A stretch of 64,000 nt of DNA from Daucus carota subsp. sativus (GCF_001625215.2 NC_030381.2:49995214-50059213); one strand, 5' to 3'. Shown: positions 23,331 through 36,100, counted from the first letter of the stretch. A program made the numbers and translations. The notes: a model not told the origin generated them from the letters alone.

Positions 23331-26300
23331 AATAGACCGCAAGAATGTTATACAAGAGACCGGAATCTATAGATGAGACAGACCTTCTATAGAGGATTTT
23401 ATAGAGAATGGCAGATCTATTTGGTGAATTAGGATCAAACATCCTGAAAAATCAGTTATTACAAACCAAGCTGTGAGAGAAGAAATTTTGACTTCAAAGA
23501 AGACGTTTTTTAGCTGAGCATTCAATATTTTAAAGTATTAAGAAGAAACTGCTGATAACTCTGTATTGCCACTTTTAGGCAGTAAAATACGGATAGTGCT
23601 AGACGTGGAGATGTTAGTGGGAATGAACCGAGGTCTATCCGTTATTCCGTTACCTTGCGCACCTTCCTATCACTGTGCGACTATGTCACTTAAGATGTGT
23701 ATAGCATGAAAAAGTTTGTATTTTTATTATTACAACTTATAATAATCGGTGGGACTTACATATAAAGTATCGCATTGATTAATATCATAAAAATATATAC
23801 AGATTGGATAATAAAAATATTTATTATTTATGCTACCAATTTATGATATAAAAAAATATCACAAGAGCTAAATTTTAAGAGAAAATATATCAACAGGTTA
23901 ACATAATTAATCAAACTTCAATTTATTATTACTAAAATATTAATAAAATGATATTAAAATTTAAATAATAAATAATAATTTTTGAATATATATTTAGCTC
24001 GTCGCACGGGTTTAAAGCTAGTATCAATAATAAATGAACACATTTTCAATCCAGATAATGACCCACGACAACTATAAAAAGTCAATGAAATATTAGTGAT
24101 ACTCTATGAAAATTTTGGCAATAACTAATTATATCCTAACGACTTTACAAAATTTCATATATATGGGTATAGATGGAAAAAATAAGAATCATTTAATACC
24201 CCTTAATATGTGTGAAATGAGCAAAAAGCTCATCTAAATTGGGATGGAGGGAGTATAATATAATAGCCTATAGCCCGTGCAAGGCATGGGAGCCTTTTAA
24301 TTATTTATAAACTTTTTAAATATATTTTAAATGGTGTGAAAATTTTTAATTTATAAATAATAAATTAAAACTTTGAATAAAATTTGAAATTATGATTTGT
24401 TTTTAGGTTAGAACCGTTGTAAATACATAATCACAGTCATTAATGGCTTCAAATAAACTATTGCACTAAAGCCATTCCTTTTCTCGTACGTAACATGCCA
24501 AAGTATATTTAAATTCTTTCTATCAAATTTTAATATATTTTGAGTAGAATATGTGACGCCAACTTCTATTAGATTTTATTTATAAATGTATTTTATTTTA
24601 AAATTATTATAATGTGATTATATTTTTCTAAAAATTTACATGATAGTAGATTAAAATTGATAAACATAATTTGTTTTGAATTAAAAAAAAGGAATCATAA
24701 ACATGCAATAAGAAGGTAGAATCTGTTTTGGGTTAAGAAAAAGTTTTTATATTCGGACCTCACATAAATCCGACTTATTAATTTTAAAATATATTATATA
24801 AAAATTGTGACGGTGCGATTTATATGATTCTAGCTACAAATAAAACTGGTAGGAAATATCTATTTTGGATTAAAAAAAATCATAAACAGGTGAAAGACAA
24901 AATTTGTTTTAGATTCGGAAAAAAGAATTATAAACATGTAAGTAAATATCAGTTACCTTATAGAACAGAAGTTAACTTTGTTCTAATCTAACGATACTTA
25001 TTTGTTTAATATACAATGATAAATTTTTAGACCATACAACCATGCGAGCAAATTATCACCCTTGCGTTTATTATATATAAGTATATAATTTTTAAAACTT
25101 AGACTTATATTATAAAATATTTTTGGGAATGTAGACCGTAAACAATAAATGAAAAATAAAAGCATGAGGCGCGGAATGTATTTTAAAAAATAATAATTTT
25201 TTTGAAATAGTATCCTATTTTTTATGATACTATTTTTTTTGAAATAGTATCATAAAAAAAAGAAAAATTAGACAAAAGAAAAAAGAGAACCAAGAAAGAC
25301 AGATTTTTAATTAATGACTCGAGGAAGAAAAAGTTTTCGAAAATCTTTTTTTTTCCCTGCTAAATCATGAACCCACGAAATCGAGATAAAACCAATAGTA
25401 GAGAGAATTCTTCGATGTAACCAACTCTTGGTGGATTACCACGTAACCAACGAAGTCATATTCTTATCCTAACAGTTGCCCTTAAATATAGGCTATGTTG
25501 CGCCTGCTCTAATAACATTATATCTATATTTTTTTAATTTATTATTTCTTATTACATTTGACATAATATGAATGCAAACCTTTTTTTTTTTTAAACTATG
25601 AATGCAAACTTATATACTGCATACATAATTAACTAAATAATCTTCTTTCCCCTTTGTATCTCCAATTTCTTCATGTTTGCCGTTTCAAATGAATAATATA
25701 TGTGGATATGTGTTCTCTGTAATCATTTTTTTATATTTTCTTTAATTAAATCCTGATACGATTAAAATTATCTGATTTTATTTGATAAAAAAAAAGCATC
25801 TGATTATTTTTTTTCAAAAAAATATCAGATTTTATACTAACTTTAAACCATCATCCATTACATATCTAAACGAGGGTCACAACTCAAATTTTATCAATTT
25901 AAATAGTTAGTTTATATTTCTATGAATCAATGATATTTTACTATCCCGGGACAAAAATGTGTTTATATGTTCAAATATTTCAGTTATAAATTTTATCAAT
26001 TAAAAGATTTTTTTAAAGAAAGAAGTGACGAGAACTGATGACAGTTTTATTTGAGTACCATATTCAACGTGTCTACACAGTAGTATTACTGTGTTAGCAA
26101 TTTAAATAATTATATGATGTGGCAATAGTTTGAATTACAGGTCAGCAGCCCGCAGAAAATTTAGGAGCAAACAAATAATTGTTTGGAAGGTAATTGTCCC
26201 GCCCAAACCAAAAGAAGTTTCAAAGATAAGACGTGGGTCTTGATCTGAAGTAGTTCTTATAATTTTACCATTTGCCTACTAATAGTCTCTACACATATTA

Positions 26301-26389
26301 CATTGGTAAATAAATATAGCTTTTTACTTACAAATACTTAATGGTAGGTAAATTATTGGTAGGTAAATACACAATTTCTTGTAGTGGAA

Positions 26390-27640
26390 TCTAGTAATAT
26401 TATTGGACAATTTCTATAATAAATTTGACACACAATCCATTTCATTAAAATTGTCAATCTAAGATATCATAATATTATTTTCATTTTCTACTTCATCCCT
26501 ATCATATTTGATATTTTTCTTTGACACGTTTCAATAAGTGACAACTTAAGGAATTGTGAACATGGTTCATATATAAATCAAAGAAATGATTTAGTAAGAT
26601 GTGGCCATATAAAATGGTTATAATCACTACATATGCTTTTAAACATGATTTAACTATTTCAATGAGTTATCAAATATTGATTGTGACAAATCTCCTCATG
26701 ATGTTATTAAAATTATTGAGATGAGATGTTCTGCATGTTTTAGGATGACATTAAGTTACAAGAGTGTCATAAGTAGATTGATAACAGTTATCTTCATTTG
26801 TGTATATGGATAGGAACAAATTGTTATTAATATATTATTTTTTTATAATAAATTCTAGTGAAACATATTATATTTTATTAATAAAACGCTATAGTACATA
26901 AGTATCAGTTATTTAGAATTAAAGTTTTCATAAATTTACAAATTATCCATGTCATATCAACATATTATGATTTATATGTTATTATTTTGTAAATATAACG
27001 TCGCTGCAAACTTGACACTAGATTCATTTTCGTGAGTACAATTATACCAAAGAAATCAATGTCATAATTAATATTATTAAACAATTTCAATAATAAAATT
27101 GTTACTTAACCTCTCTTATTAATATTATGAGTCTCGCATATCATATCAATGTTATTTTTATTTTCTGTTACATCCATATCATATTTGATAATTTTTTAAC
27201 ACTTGTTTAATATAACAACTTCACAAATTATCATAATGATTCTACATAATTATAGAATTGGTTTAGTAAAATGTGATCATATAAAAGATTTAGTCCCCAC
27301 ATATGCTTTTAAACAAGATTCAACTATTTCGAGTTATTAAATTTTAATTTTGACCCCAATTATCAATAATATATGATACGTTATAACAAATCTCTTAGTG
27401 ATTTTGTTAAAGTTGTTGAGATGTTATTGATGTTTTAAGATGACCTTACGTGACAACTTGATATTAGAGAATAATATGCTAATTTCATTTGTATACATGC
27501 ATAGATAGGAATAAATATACTGGTACCATAACTTTTTATGAAGTATATTAATATTATATTTTATTGATAAAACACTCTAATACATATGTAACAATTATTT
27601 AAGATTAAATCTTTCATAAATTATGCAAATTATCTAATTA
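26390..27640. repeat. Old tandem duplication, two diverged copies of about 0.6 kb
   Basis: Copy 1 is about 26390-26960 and copy 2 about 27055-27640, in the same orientation with a period near 670. Matching words in order: ACAATTTC.ATAATAAA, CATATCATATTTGATA, TTTAGTAARATGTG, ACATATGCTTTTAAACA, TTGAGATG, then ATATTATATTTTATT and TTTCATAAATT near the ends. Many substitutions separate the copies. The CACTA element sits exactly at the left edge of copy 1. No gene recognised. Confidence 0.6.
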
Positions 27641-29160
27641 ATTTATTTTTGAGAGAAAATTTATGCATGCATGCAATATTTGAATCCTGATGATATAATT
27701 ATTTCCTCATCATATCTTAGCTCTTTTTCTAAATTACTTAATTCACATCATTTTTATTTTATGATATTTTTGAGTTTATAAATTTAAAATTGTATGAAAG
27801 TTCATATTCCAATAATATACAAGAAAACATAAAATAAATAATATGTAATTTGTGTGTGTGTGAGGGTGTGTGATTTATGATGTTTAGTATAATTATATCA
27901 TAGCACTATCATTATATAGCGCCTATAAAGTGTTAGGTATCATTTTTATTATTAAATATGTTAAAACTAATTTATAATATTAATATATAATTATAAATAA
28001 ATTCCAAATTCCAAAAATTATATCATAGTTTATTTTATAATTAATAAATAATATAAAAAATATATAATAATTATAAATTGTGAAAAATGTAAAATATTCA
28101 AATATAGCTAATGTGTTACATGATTTACAAGTTAGTATATCGATAATATATGAGAAATAAGACCAAACGGGTGAAGTTGATATATTAGTTGTCAATTATC
28201 AGAAATTTCCGGTCAAAAATGACGAGTGAGACAAAGTGATAAGAATTATTATTTAAATGATATGAACTTCTAATAGATTCTCTATCTTGGATTTTTGGAT
28301 ATAATAAATTAATGATTATCTAAAATATAGTTAAGCGAAAAATTATTATAAATACTCTTTATAATGAATCATTTATATGTAAAATAATTTTTATTGGTAT
28401 TTTTAATTTTGTGGGAGAGATAAAAAGTGAATAGAAATAAAAAAGATTTAACACAAATTAAGATTTTTTTTCCTATCCTTTTTCATCTCCTAAATATGTC
28501 TTAAACAAGGGATTTATTTTTCTCTCAGCTAAAAGTTTCAGTAAAGAAGAGGATGATTGTAATTGGTGTTTTTGGAGCTCAATCCTTTTTCTGTTCCACA
28601 TAAGTGTGTATATAGATAAAGTAGAGCAGACATGTTTCGTACGACACTAAAACAAGACAGGAAAATATGAAATTAAATTGAGTACTGTTTGTATTTGCAT
28701 TCGGAGTTTAGAAGTACACCAAGTGTGTTTATTTTTTAGTACACGATGTATATGAAATAATTATAATTAAATATTAATATTTAATTATAAATATGTATAT
28801 TTATAATAAATATATGTATATATTTTTTTAAAATAATGCACATTTTAAAATATATATTGTAGCTATATAAATAATTAAATGTATATATTTCATATAATTT
28901 TGTAAAATTTTACATAGAAATCTAAGATTTGCAATAATTTATATATTTATATATATATATTTATATTTAAATTCGATTTAACACGAAAAACAACACAACA
29001 GAAATACACAAACGTTAAATGGATTTTATTTTTGAGTACTGACACGAAAAGGTGTGCATGATAGGAACCAATTGCCGAAGTTCCTCTTATATTTTTTTTT
29101 TATAACGAGAATGAATCTCAACGAATATGATCCGACAATTTACCGTGATAATTTTTTCAT
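27641..29160. other. Very AT-rich intergenic DNA, no gene seen
   Basis: Long runs of A/T with TATATA words (28740-28980). The frame at 27980-28195 (minus) is a low-complexity artefact of AT richness. Confidence 0.4.
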
Positions 29161-29300
29161 TCAAGAAAGCTTATCATCTAACCGTCGTACATACAAGATG
29201 ACCGGAGAAATTTAGACAATAAAACTTTAATGTCCAAAAAGAAAAATCCGTCTTCTTCCAAGCATCCTGAAAATATAAAACAAAGCAAACAAGAAAAATA
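29160..29300. repeat. Dispersed repeat family B, copy 2
   Basis: Counterpart of 19905-20045: CTTATCATCTAACCGTCGTA, GACCGGAGAAATTTAGACAA, AACTTTAATGTCC. Same orientation. Confidence 0.5.
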
Positions 29301-29582
29301 TAAGTCGATATATATATGACAGGATATATATATTATATATTATAAAATTAAAAAATAATATATCTAATAATTAAACAAGCCAACAAATTGGCACATAATT
29401 GACTCTACAGGTCAAACATTAACGCCTCAATTAAGGCACACAAAACGCCTCAATTATGGCAAAAAAACGCCCTCAATTAATACCTGATTAATTAACGCTT
29501 TTCTTGGACCGATTCACGGATCTGATCCCGAAACAGCCGCGGTCACCGGAATCCGCAATTACACAACCAGATGTCCAAATCT

Positions 29583-29955
29583 TCAACCATGAGCCGCGAT
29601 GATTGGAGCAGTCGAAGCAGTAACATTGTTAGCAGCACCGGAAATGAATGACAGAAAACGAACTATTCTGCTCACCCTGCTCATCCAAAAACAAATCATC
29701 GGGCGCTCAAAACGCACCGTGCGCACACACGATCGCCACCCCAATCATCAACGCAGAGATCAAAATCGATCCATCGCTAGTCAGGAACACCACAATGATC
29801 GTTGACAGGATTAAAAGCCCTAGCGTCTCGCGATCGGAGAAACGTACGGTTAAACACTACACGCGGCTGATCCGACAGCCTGAACAGGTACAAGAAACAG
29901 CCACGAAGCGAGCAATCCAAGGAGGATGATGAGAGAGAACCGACGATTCAAGATG
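29583..29955 (-). pseudogene. PRA1-family (prenylated Rab acceptor) pseudogene fragment
   Basis: Read on the minus strand, this matches the C-terminal half of plant PRA1 proteins, ER/Golgi membrane proteins that bind Rab GTPases. Pieces in order: ILLGLLASWLF, YLFRLSDQPRVVFNRTF, SDRETLGLLILSTIIVVFLT, SDGSILISALMIGVAIVC, AHGAF, APDDLFLDEQGEQNSSF, then SFISGAANNVTASTAPIIAA before a TGA at 29583-29585. Following the family needs three frame changes, each caused by one extra T in a T run (after WL, within RTF-SDR, after NSSF). One in-frame TGA replaces the Arg of AFRAPDD. The N-terminal third is absent. The conserved text is otherwise very well kept, so the decay is recent or some indels are sequencing errors; the stop codon and missing N-terminus argue for a pseudogene. 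Plus-strand frames over this span are shadows. Confidence 0.8.
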
Positions 29956-30388
29956 CATTTTGGATTTGAATGTGAAATCTGATGGATTTTGGGTCACGGA
30001 ATTTGGAATGGAATGTGGAGGAGGTGCTTACTGCTAAGCAGCTAATTAAATTAGTTTTCAATGAAAAAATGAAGGAAAAGAAAAGCCGGGATACTTTGCA
30101 TCACTTCTATCGCCGTGCCGAACAACATCCGCTAAAAAATTTTTAAGCACGAGCCCATTGTGTTCCTCTTACATTATAATTACTCCAAATCTCCTCCAGC
30201 CCGCAATATTAATAAAATTAAAATCATAAATTTGTTTATGTATAAAATGATTCTATGAAATTTTGTATAATCAAATTTTAAAAATAAAACAAATTTAATA
30301 ATTTATGATTCTCAATTTTCAATATAAATTTATAACTCACTCAGGAAAGCTGATTCTCACACGAGCCAAACTCACAAAATGCTTGTTA

Positions 30389-30589
30389 TTCTCTTCATCC
30401 CACCAGATTTTTTACGGTTTTCTCTTTTGGATGTTCCATCCATTTCTTTGCATTACAAATCTTTCTAAAAATCCTACCACCTTCTCTTCCTTTTCACATT
30501 ACTTTTACTTCACTATCTAATCAATGATCCCACTATATATTTTTTCTTTATTCAAATCTAATCTAAACTATTTGGTGGGACTGAGGGAG
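30389..30589. mobile_element. Stowaway-family MITE in the decarboxylase promoter
   Basis: Left end TTCTCTTCATCCCACCAG and right end GGTGGGACTGAGGGAG, with TA outside (30387-30388, 30590-30591). It is the reverse orientation of the 20634-20936 family (ACCAGATTTTTTACGG). Its right end is about 80 bases upstream of the TATA box of the decarboxylase gene. A 25-base imperfect direct repeat (AGCCAAACTCACAAAATGCT and AGCCAAATCCACAGAGTGCT) flanks the element. Confidence 0.75.
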
Positions 30590-30671
30590 TATAACAAAGG
30601 CACTAGGTCCAGCCAAATCCACAGAGTGCTTGTTAAAAATCAGTGAGAGAAACCTGCACTTCACTTGGACC

Positions 30672-30686
30672 TTATAATATATAAAG
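30672..30686 (+). promoter_or_regulatory. TATA box of the decarboxylase gene
   Basis: TTATAATATATAAAG lies about 25-40 bases before the ATG at 30711. If transcription starts the usual 30 bases downstream, the leader would be very short, or the in-frame ATG at 30762 is the true start. Confidence 0.55.
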
Positions 30687-30710
30687 CGAGTCATAGATGA
30701 TGATTAATGC

Positions 30711-32216
30711 ATGCATCTAACTAAACCAACTTCTACATTCATAAGTCTCACTACAATTCCGATGAATCCCTTAAATCCTGAAGAGTTCAGAAAGCAGGGC
30801 CACTTAATGATTGATTTCCTGGCTGATTACTATCATCAAATTCATAAATATCCTGTTAGAAGCCAAGTTTTACCGGGCTATCTCCAGAAAATCATACCTG
30901 AATCCGCCCCATGCAGCCCTGAACCGTTTGAAACAATTCTCCAAGATGTACAAAACAAAATTATCCCCGGCATCACACATTGGCAAAGTCCTAACTTCTT
31001 TGCTTATTTCCCTTCAAGTGGGAGTACTGCTGGTTTACTCGGTGAAATGCTGAGTACTGGCTTTAACATTGTCGGATTCAATTGGATGTCTTCTCCGGCT
31101 GCAACTGAACTCGAAAACATAGTTGTGGATTGGGTTGGACAAATCCTCCGACTTCCTGAATCTTTTCTTTTTTCCGGTGGAGGAGGCGGCGTGTTGCAGG
31201 GGACCACTTGTGAAGCCATCATATGTACACTTGTTGCTGCAAGAGATCAAAAGTTAAGCCAATATGGGATGGAAATAATAGGCAGCTTAGTTGTGTATTG
31301 CTCTGACCAAACTCATTCTGCATTAAAAAAGGCGGCAAAAATTGTTGGTGTAAATCCCAAGAACATACGTTCAATTAAAACAAGCAAAGCCTCAGATTTT
31401 CAGCTTTTACCAGGGCCACTTAATCATGCAATTTCGACTGACTTGCGAGATGGGCTGATTCCATTATATTTGTGTTTGACTATTGGGACAACCTCATCAA
31501 CCGCTGTCGATCCAGTGGGACTGCTTTCCGAGGTGGCGAAAAACTATGAAATTTGGGTTCATGTTGATGCTGCATATGCTGGAAGTGCTTGTATCTGCCC
31601 TGAGTTCCAACACTTTCTTGATGGAGTTGAGAATGTGAACTCATTCAGCTTGAATGCACATAAATGGTTCTTGACAACTTTGGATTGTTGCTGCCTGTGG
31701 GTGAAGGATCCCACCGCTCTTACAAAAGCTCTTTCCACCAATCCCGAATACTTAAAGAATCACGCCACTGAATCAAACAGGGTCATCGATTACAAGGACT
31801 GGCAACTAATGCTAAGTAGACGCTTTCGAGCATTGAAACTATGGTTTGTGTTGAGAAGCTACGGAGTTGATAACCTAAGAAATTTTATCAGAGGGCATGT
31901 CGAAATGGCCAAGAATTTGGAAAGGCTGGTTGTCATGGACAAAAGATTTGAAGTTGTGGTGCCTAGGCTTTTCTCATTGGTCTGTTTCCGGGTTTCGCCA
32001 TCAGCAGTTGGACAAAAGAGTGGAGAGGATGTAAATGAGATTAACCGGAAGCTATTGGAGTCGATGAATGGGTCTGGTCGAGTCTACATGAGCCATGCAG
32101 TGCTAGAAGGTGTTTTTATGATCAGATTTGCTGTTGGAGCAACCTTAACAAATATGAGGCATGTGAGTGTGGCTTGGAAGGTGGTGCAGGAGCATGCAGA
32201 CGCCTTGCTCCGTTAA
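30711..32216 (+). CDS. TYDC: Tyrosine/aromatic amino acid decarboxylase, PLP-dependent, intronless
   Basis: 501 residues in one exon, the usual form of plant group II aromatic decarboxylases. It should convert L-tyrosine (and DOPA or phenylalanine) to the amine plus CO2 in the cytosol, feeding hydroxycinnamoyl amides and phenylethanoids. Family landmarks: [20 protein letters not shown] at 22-41, [16 protein letters not shown] at 90-105, [13 protein letters not shown] with His202, [16 protein letters not shown] with Asp286, and the PLP lysine Lys318 in SLNAHKWF. Catalytic-loop Tyr347 (NPEYLKN) predicts true decarboxylation; Phe there marks aldehyde synthases. Ser369 (LSRRF) is the phenolic-substrate residue, where tryptophan decarboxylases have Gly. 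Small departures: GGGGG for SGNGGG at 156-160 and FLTT for the common FFTT after Lys318. The start could also be Met18 (30762), closer to family N-termini. Intact and very probably active; exact substrate is inference. Confidence 0.93.
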   Translation: MHLTKPTSTFISLTTIPMNPLNPEEFRKQGHLMIDFLADYYHQIHKYPVRSQVLPGYLQKIIPESAPCSPEPFETILQDVQNKIIPGITHWQSPNFFAYFPSSGSTAGLLGEMLSTGFNIVGFNWMSSPAATELENIVVDWVGQILRLPESFLFSGGGGGVLQGTTCEAIICTLVAARDQKLSQYGMEIIGSLVVYCSDQTHSALKKAAKIVGVNPKNIRSIKTSKASDFQLLPGPLNHAISTDLRDGLIPLYLCLTIGTTSSTAVDPVGLLSEVAKNYEIWVHVDAAYAGSACICPEFQHFLDGVENVNSFSLNAHKWFLTTLDCCCLWVKDPTALTKALSTNPEYLKNHATESNRVIDYKDWQLMLSRRFRALKLWFVLRSYGVDNLRNFIRGHVEMAKNLERLVVMDKRFEVVVPRLFSLVCFRVSPSAVGQKSGEDVNEINRKLLESMNGSGRVYMSHAVLEGVFMIRFAVGATLTNMRHVSVAWKVVQEHADALLR

Positions 32217-33107
32217 ATTATACTATGTCTACGCGCGGTATCATGCATGCAGATCCCTTGCTTCCTTGCTTAATTGGCATGCAGAACATTACATATAGTA
32301 TTAAACTATCGGTAATCGAATATATATATAAATAAATATGCATTATGAATGAGGTTCCAGATAGAACCATATAAATTTATATGCGGCGGCCTTACATGAA
32401 CCTTACTATATATAAATATTCTGTAAAATGCTAACATATAAATTTACAATAATTGTTTGTGCAGGCATTTAAAGAAAACGTATTTCTAGAACTTGCTCCA
32501 AATTGACAATCAATTTTTAGGATCTGCTTTCTTTTAAGTAGACCATAAAGTAGAAAAGCCCAGCCCAAAATTGAGGCCCTTGAGCCCCTCAACACAACGG
32601 TCTAATATTAAAATAATAAACATGCGCAGTTTTAAATTTGGAAAATTTTGAAATCACAAGCAACGATTACATAAGATTTTACACACTCCTTGAAGATATA
32701 TATCAAACAAATATTCTGTCGGCTGACACCTTTAATGTCTGATCACTCTCCTCTCTATTACTTTTGCAGTCCCTTGTAATTTACTCATCTTTTCAGGTAT
32801 GATGTGTCCTTAATCTTAATTATTTCAACCTATGGCTCTCTAATGCACTTTTTTATCCAACTAATTGTGTTAAGTATGTTACTTTTGCTTTTTGTCAATA
32901 GCTTTATGAACCCACTAAAAAGTTTTGATTTTGATTAATGGGCTGTTTTATTTTTTTTTAATTTTATTGTGTGTGCAGTGAGTTCAAGAGTTCATCTTTG
33001 AGGTTCTTGGTGAAGATTTTTGTATTGGAAAAGTTTCTGCAGAAAGAAATTAGCTGAAAAGATTTGAACTTTAGGGTTTTTGGGTGGCTTTAAGCTTGTA
33101 ATTGAAG
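32217..33107 (+). other. Intergenic region and 5' leader of the SRF gene
   Basis: The first half is the 3' flank of the decarboxylase. A leader intron is likely: donor-like CTTTTCAG|GTATGATG near 32797 and acceptor GTGTGTGCAG at 32969-32978, so the SRF transcript would have a non-coding first exon near 32700-32796. Confidence 0.5.
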
Positions 33108-36100
33108 ATGGGTCGGTTCAATTGGGAGATATTTGGCCAAGTTCTTGTTGGATTGATGTCAACATTGGTTGTTTGCCAGGGTTTTACAGATCCTAGAGAT
33201 GGTAAGGCCTGATTAACAGTTTAAAGCTCTCTTCTTTCTTTTTTAAAGTTGTTCTTGTTGAGAGAGAGGGATGGATATGAGATGGAGAGGGAGGGAGAGG
33301 GAGAGAGAGAGAGGGGGGGAGAGAGAGAGATCTTCTTTACCTTATCCATAAGGCCTGAAATTAGTTTCAAGTGTTAATTTTGTATGTGGATTGTGAAGAT
33401 GATGGTAGTTTTCTTAATTCTCCATTTGTCGTTTATTTTATTTCAGTTGCAGCTATCAATAATTTATATGGTGCTCTGGGAACCCCGCCTCTTATTGGTT
33501 GGGTACAAGCTGGTGGCGACCCGTGTACCGAAGGTTGGCAAGGTGTACAATGTGTAAATGCCAACATTACAGCAATGTATGCATCTCATTTGTAAGTATT
33601 TAATGCCTTTTGGATATGTGTATGTAAATTACTTAAGGTTTAATATTGACAGTGCTTTAAATGGCGCAAATTTGGGTGGTGTACTGGGTGAGAGCTTGGG
33701 GGTATTTGCTTCTATCATACAAATGTAAGTATACTTTAATTATAGCAGAAGTTTTTTTTCCTTGACCTCGTAGATTCTCTTATTATCATGTTATGAGTTT
33801 ATTGTCAAGCAATCAGGTTGAGGTATTGAGATTTTCGGCTTGCACGTCATTGTACCAGCAATATTAGTTCATGTCTGTTCTTAATGTGCCCGAAGATAAG
33901 TTTTCTTTTCAATGCAGAGATTTAGGCAATAACCATATTGGGGGAATCATTCCATCGAATTTGCCAACTACAACGAGGATCTTGTAAGTTTACGCCCTCC
34001 TTGATAGCTTTTCGTTCACATTGAAGTGTTTAAAGAAAAACATAGTGGGGGTGCTGAACTTTCTTAATATTCTGGATTGTTAGATATATATGTGTTACTT
34101 GCTCCAGGTACTAATTAGTTTGCATATGGTAGGTCTCTTTCAGGTAACCAATTTACTGGAACCATCCCTGAGACTTTTTCCACGTTAGGTCAATTGACAG
34201 ACATGTAAGTTCTATTTAGTTTGTCTAAAAGAGCAATGTACTATTCTTTTTACTTCTCTCAATCTTGATTTATATACATGCAAATTCACGTATCAGGTCA
34301 TTGAGCAACAATCATTTGACGGGAGTTATACCAGATACTTTCCAACAGCTTACAGGGTTAATTAATTTGTACGCATTCTCATTAAATTTTTACTTTTAGC
34401 ATGTTTACATATTCTGAATGTGTAAGAAGAATATGATGGTTGGAATTTAGTACTAACACATGAATTGCAGGGATTTGTCTGGCAACAATTTGGAGGGTCA
34501 GCTACCTCCTTCACTGGGGAACTTATTATCACTTACCAAATTGTGCGTATTATCTGCATCAAAACCTATAATTTATAATTTGATTTTGTAGCTGGTGTTT
34601 AACTTCATCATCTTTGTCTTGCAGGCACTTGCAGGACAATCAACTCACAGGGACCCTTGATGTTTTGCAAGACCTGCCATTAATAGATTTGTAATCTGTT
34701 TTTTTTATATGCATACATTATTCTCTATTTTATTTTTTTTGTTGCTAATTTTAAATGCTTAATCTTCTTTCCTCAGGGATGTTGAGAACAATTTGTTCTC
34801 AGGACCTGTACCCGACAAGTTGCTGGGTATTCCCAATTTCAGGTAAAGTGAAGCTAAACTCCGATGAATCTTTTCGCATGAAGTTAATTATAATTTATAC
34901 ATCTAATTGCAAAATCAGACTGAGTCTAAAGCTCCATTTAATTAAAGGGAATACAATTGAAGGGAAGTGAGTTAATTTTGTGCTAGTTTGTGGGTTATTA
35001 TTTACTTTTTCATTCCATTCTAATCGGTTTGAACTAGAGCTCAGACCTCCTAAATTTATAGTGAATTCTCCATTCTCCTTCTGACTCATTTTCTTCAGTC
35101 ACTCTTCATTTGAGATTTAATGTTTCAATTCATTCTTATATCATCCTCTCCAGTTTAATTTCATGTTCAAATTTTAATTCTATTGCTTTTAACCAAACAG
35201 AGGATTTCAATGCTTCTTGATCAATTTGTTATCTGTCATTTCCCAAATTATGTTTGAATATAAATGTTCTTCGAGTGAATCGACATCGCTTAACGAAGTA
35301 GAACTTTATTTACCTTGCAAATAGAGTATATGTGATAATTTGAGAGTTTCTAAAGATTCTTTTAAACAAGGTAATCAAATTTCGAAGTTTTCACTTTCTC
35401 TGCTAAAGCATATGTACATGAGATATATATTGAATGTGTGAAGGATGGTCCAAGGACCAACAGAAACCTGATTAGTCAAATTGGTAGGCTTTCGCAATAT
35501 GTGGTAGGACCAATATATTTGTACTTGGCATTTAGGTCCAATTGGTACTCCGTTGTAGTTTTTGTATAACTTTTTGCAAGGAAACTAAGTAAGATTTACA
35601 TCATCATGCAGGAGAGCTGGAAATCCGTTCAACACTACAGTTCTTTCATCACCACCAGCGTCGCCTCCTTCGGCACCACCAATTGGCTCTCCACCTTCTG
35701 AGCAAGTCCCTAGAATACGACCAAACGAGCCTTCTAATCCAGAAACTTCGAGTTCTTCAAAAGGGGAAAACTTTTTGTCAAAACGAATTGTTTGGATTGT
35801 TGTAGCAGGATTGGTCATAGTTATAGTGGTTGCCTTGGGACTTTGCCTTTGTATGTCAAGGTGCTGTAAAGGAAGGCCAGTGACCAAAAAAGTTCCTAAG
35901 AGGCATGAAATGGATGTTCACGATGTCCCAGGGGAGAAGCCTAAGCACGAGACATCATTGCTGAAAACCAGTCACAACGAGAATGGTATTATTGATGTCC
36001 ATATCAGTTATCTGGTTCCGGTGTTCATATGTGTGTGTGTGTGTGTGTGTCTGTATGTATATATATATGCAACCACTTTGTTCTTTAGAGTAAACAGACG

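Larger units (their letters stand above)
21908..26386. mobile_element. CACTA (En/Spm-type) transposon, 4479 bp, probably non-autonomous
   Basis: It starts CACTACAAGAAATTTGAC and ends ACAATTTCTTGTAGTG, the classic CACTA inverted ends, and a 3-bp GAA target duplication flanks it (21905-21907, 26387-26389). Just inside both ends is the word TTTACCTACCA or its complement TGGTAGGTAAA, repeated several times. At 22110-22270 a set of TCCACRTGGCA repeats forms a subterminal array, as expected for transposase binding. No long transposase frame is present. The interior includes degenerate exon-like pieces (22553-23330, minus strand), a CGTCGCACGGG...GCTAG tail like a Helitron end near 23998-24023, and a MITE end (GGGATGGAGGGAG) near 24241, so it has itself been a target for other elements. 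Confidence 0.92.

Noticed and set aside
29599..29929. Plus-strand frames of 68 and 93 codons
   Set aside because: Antisense to the PRA1 remnant, whose family text on the minus strand is unmistakable.
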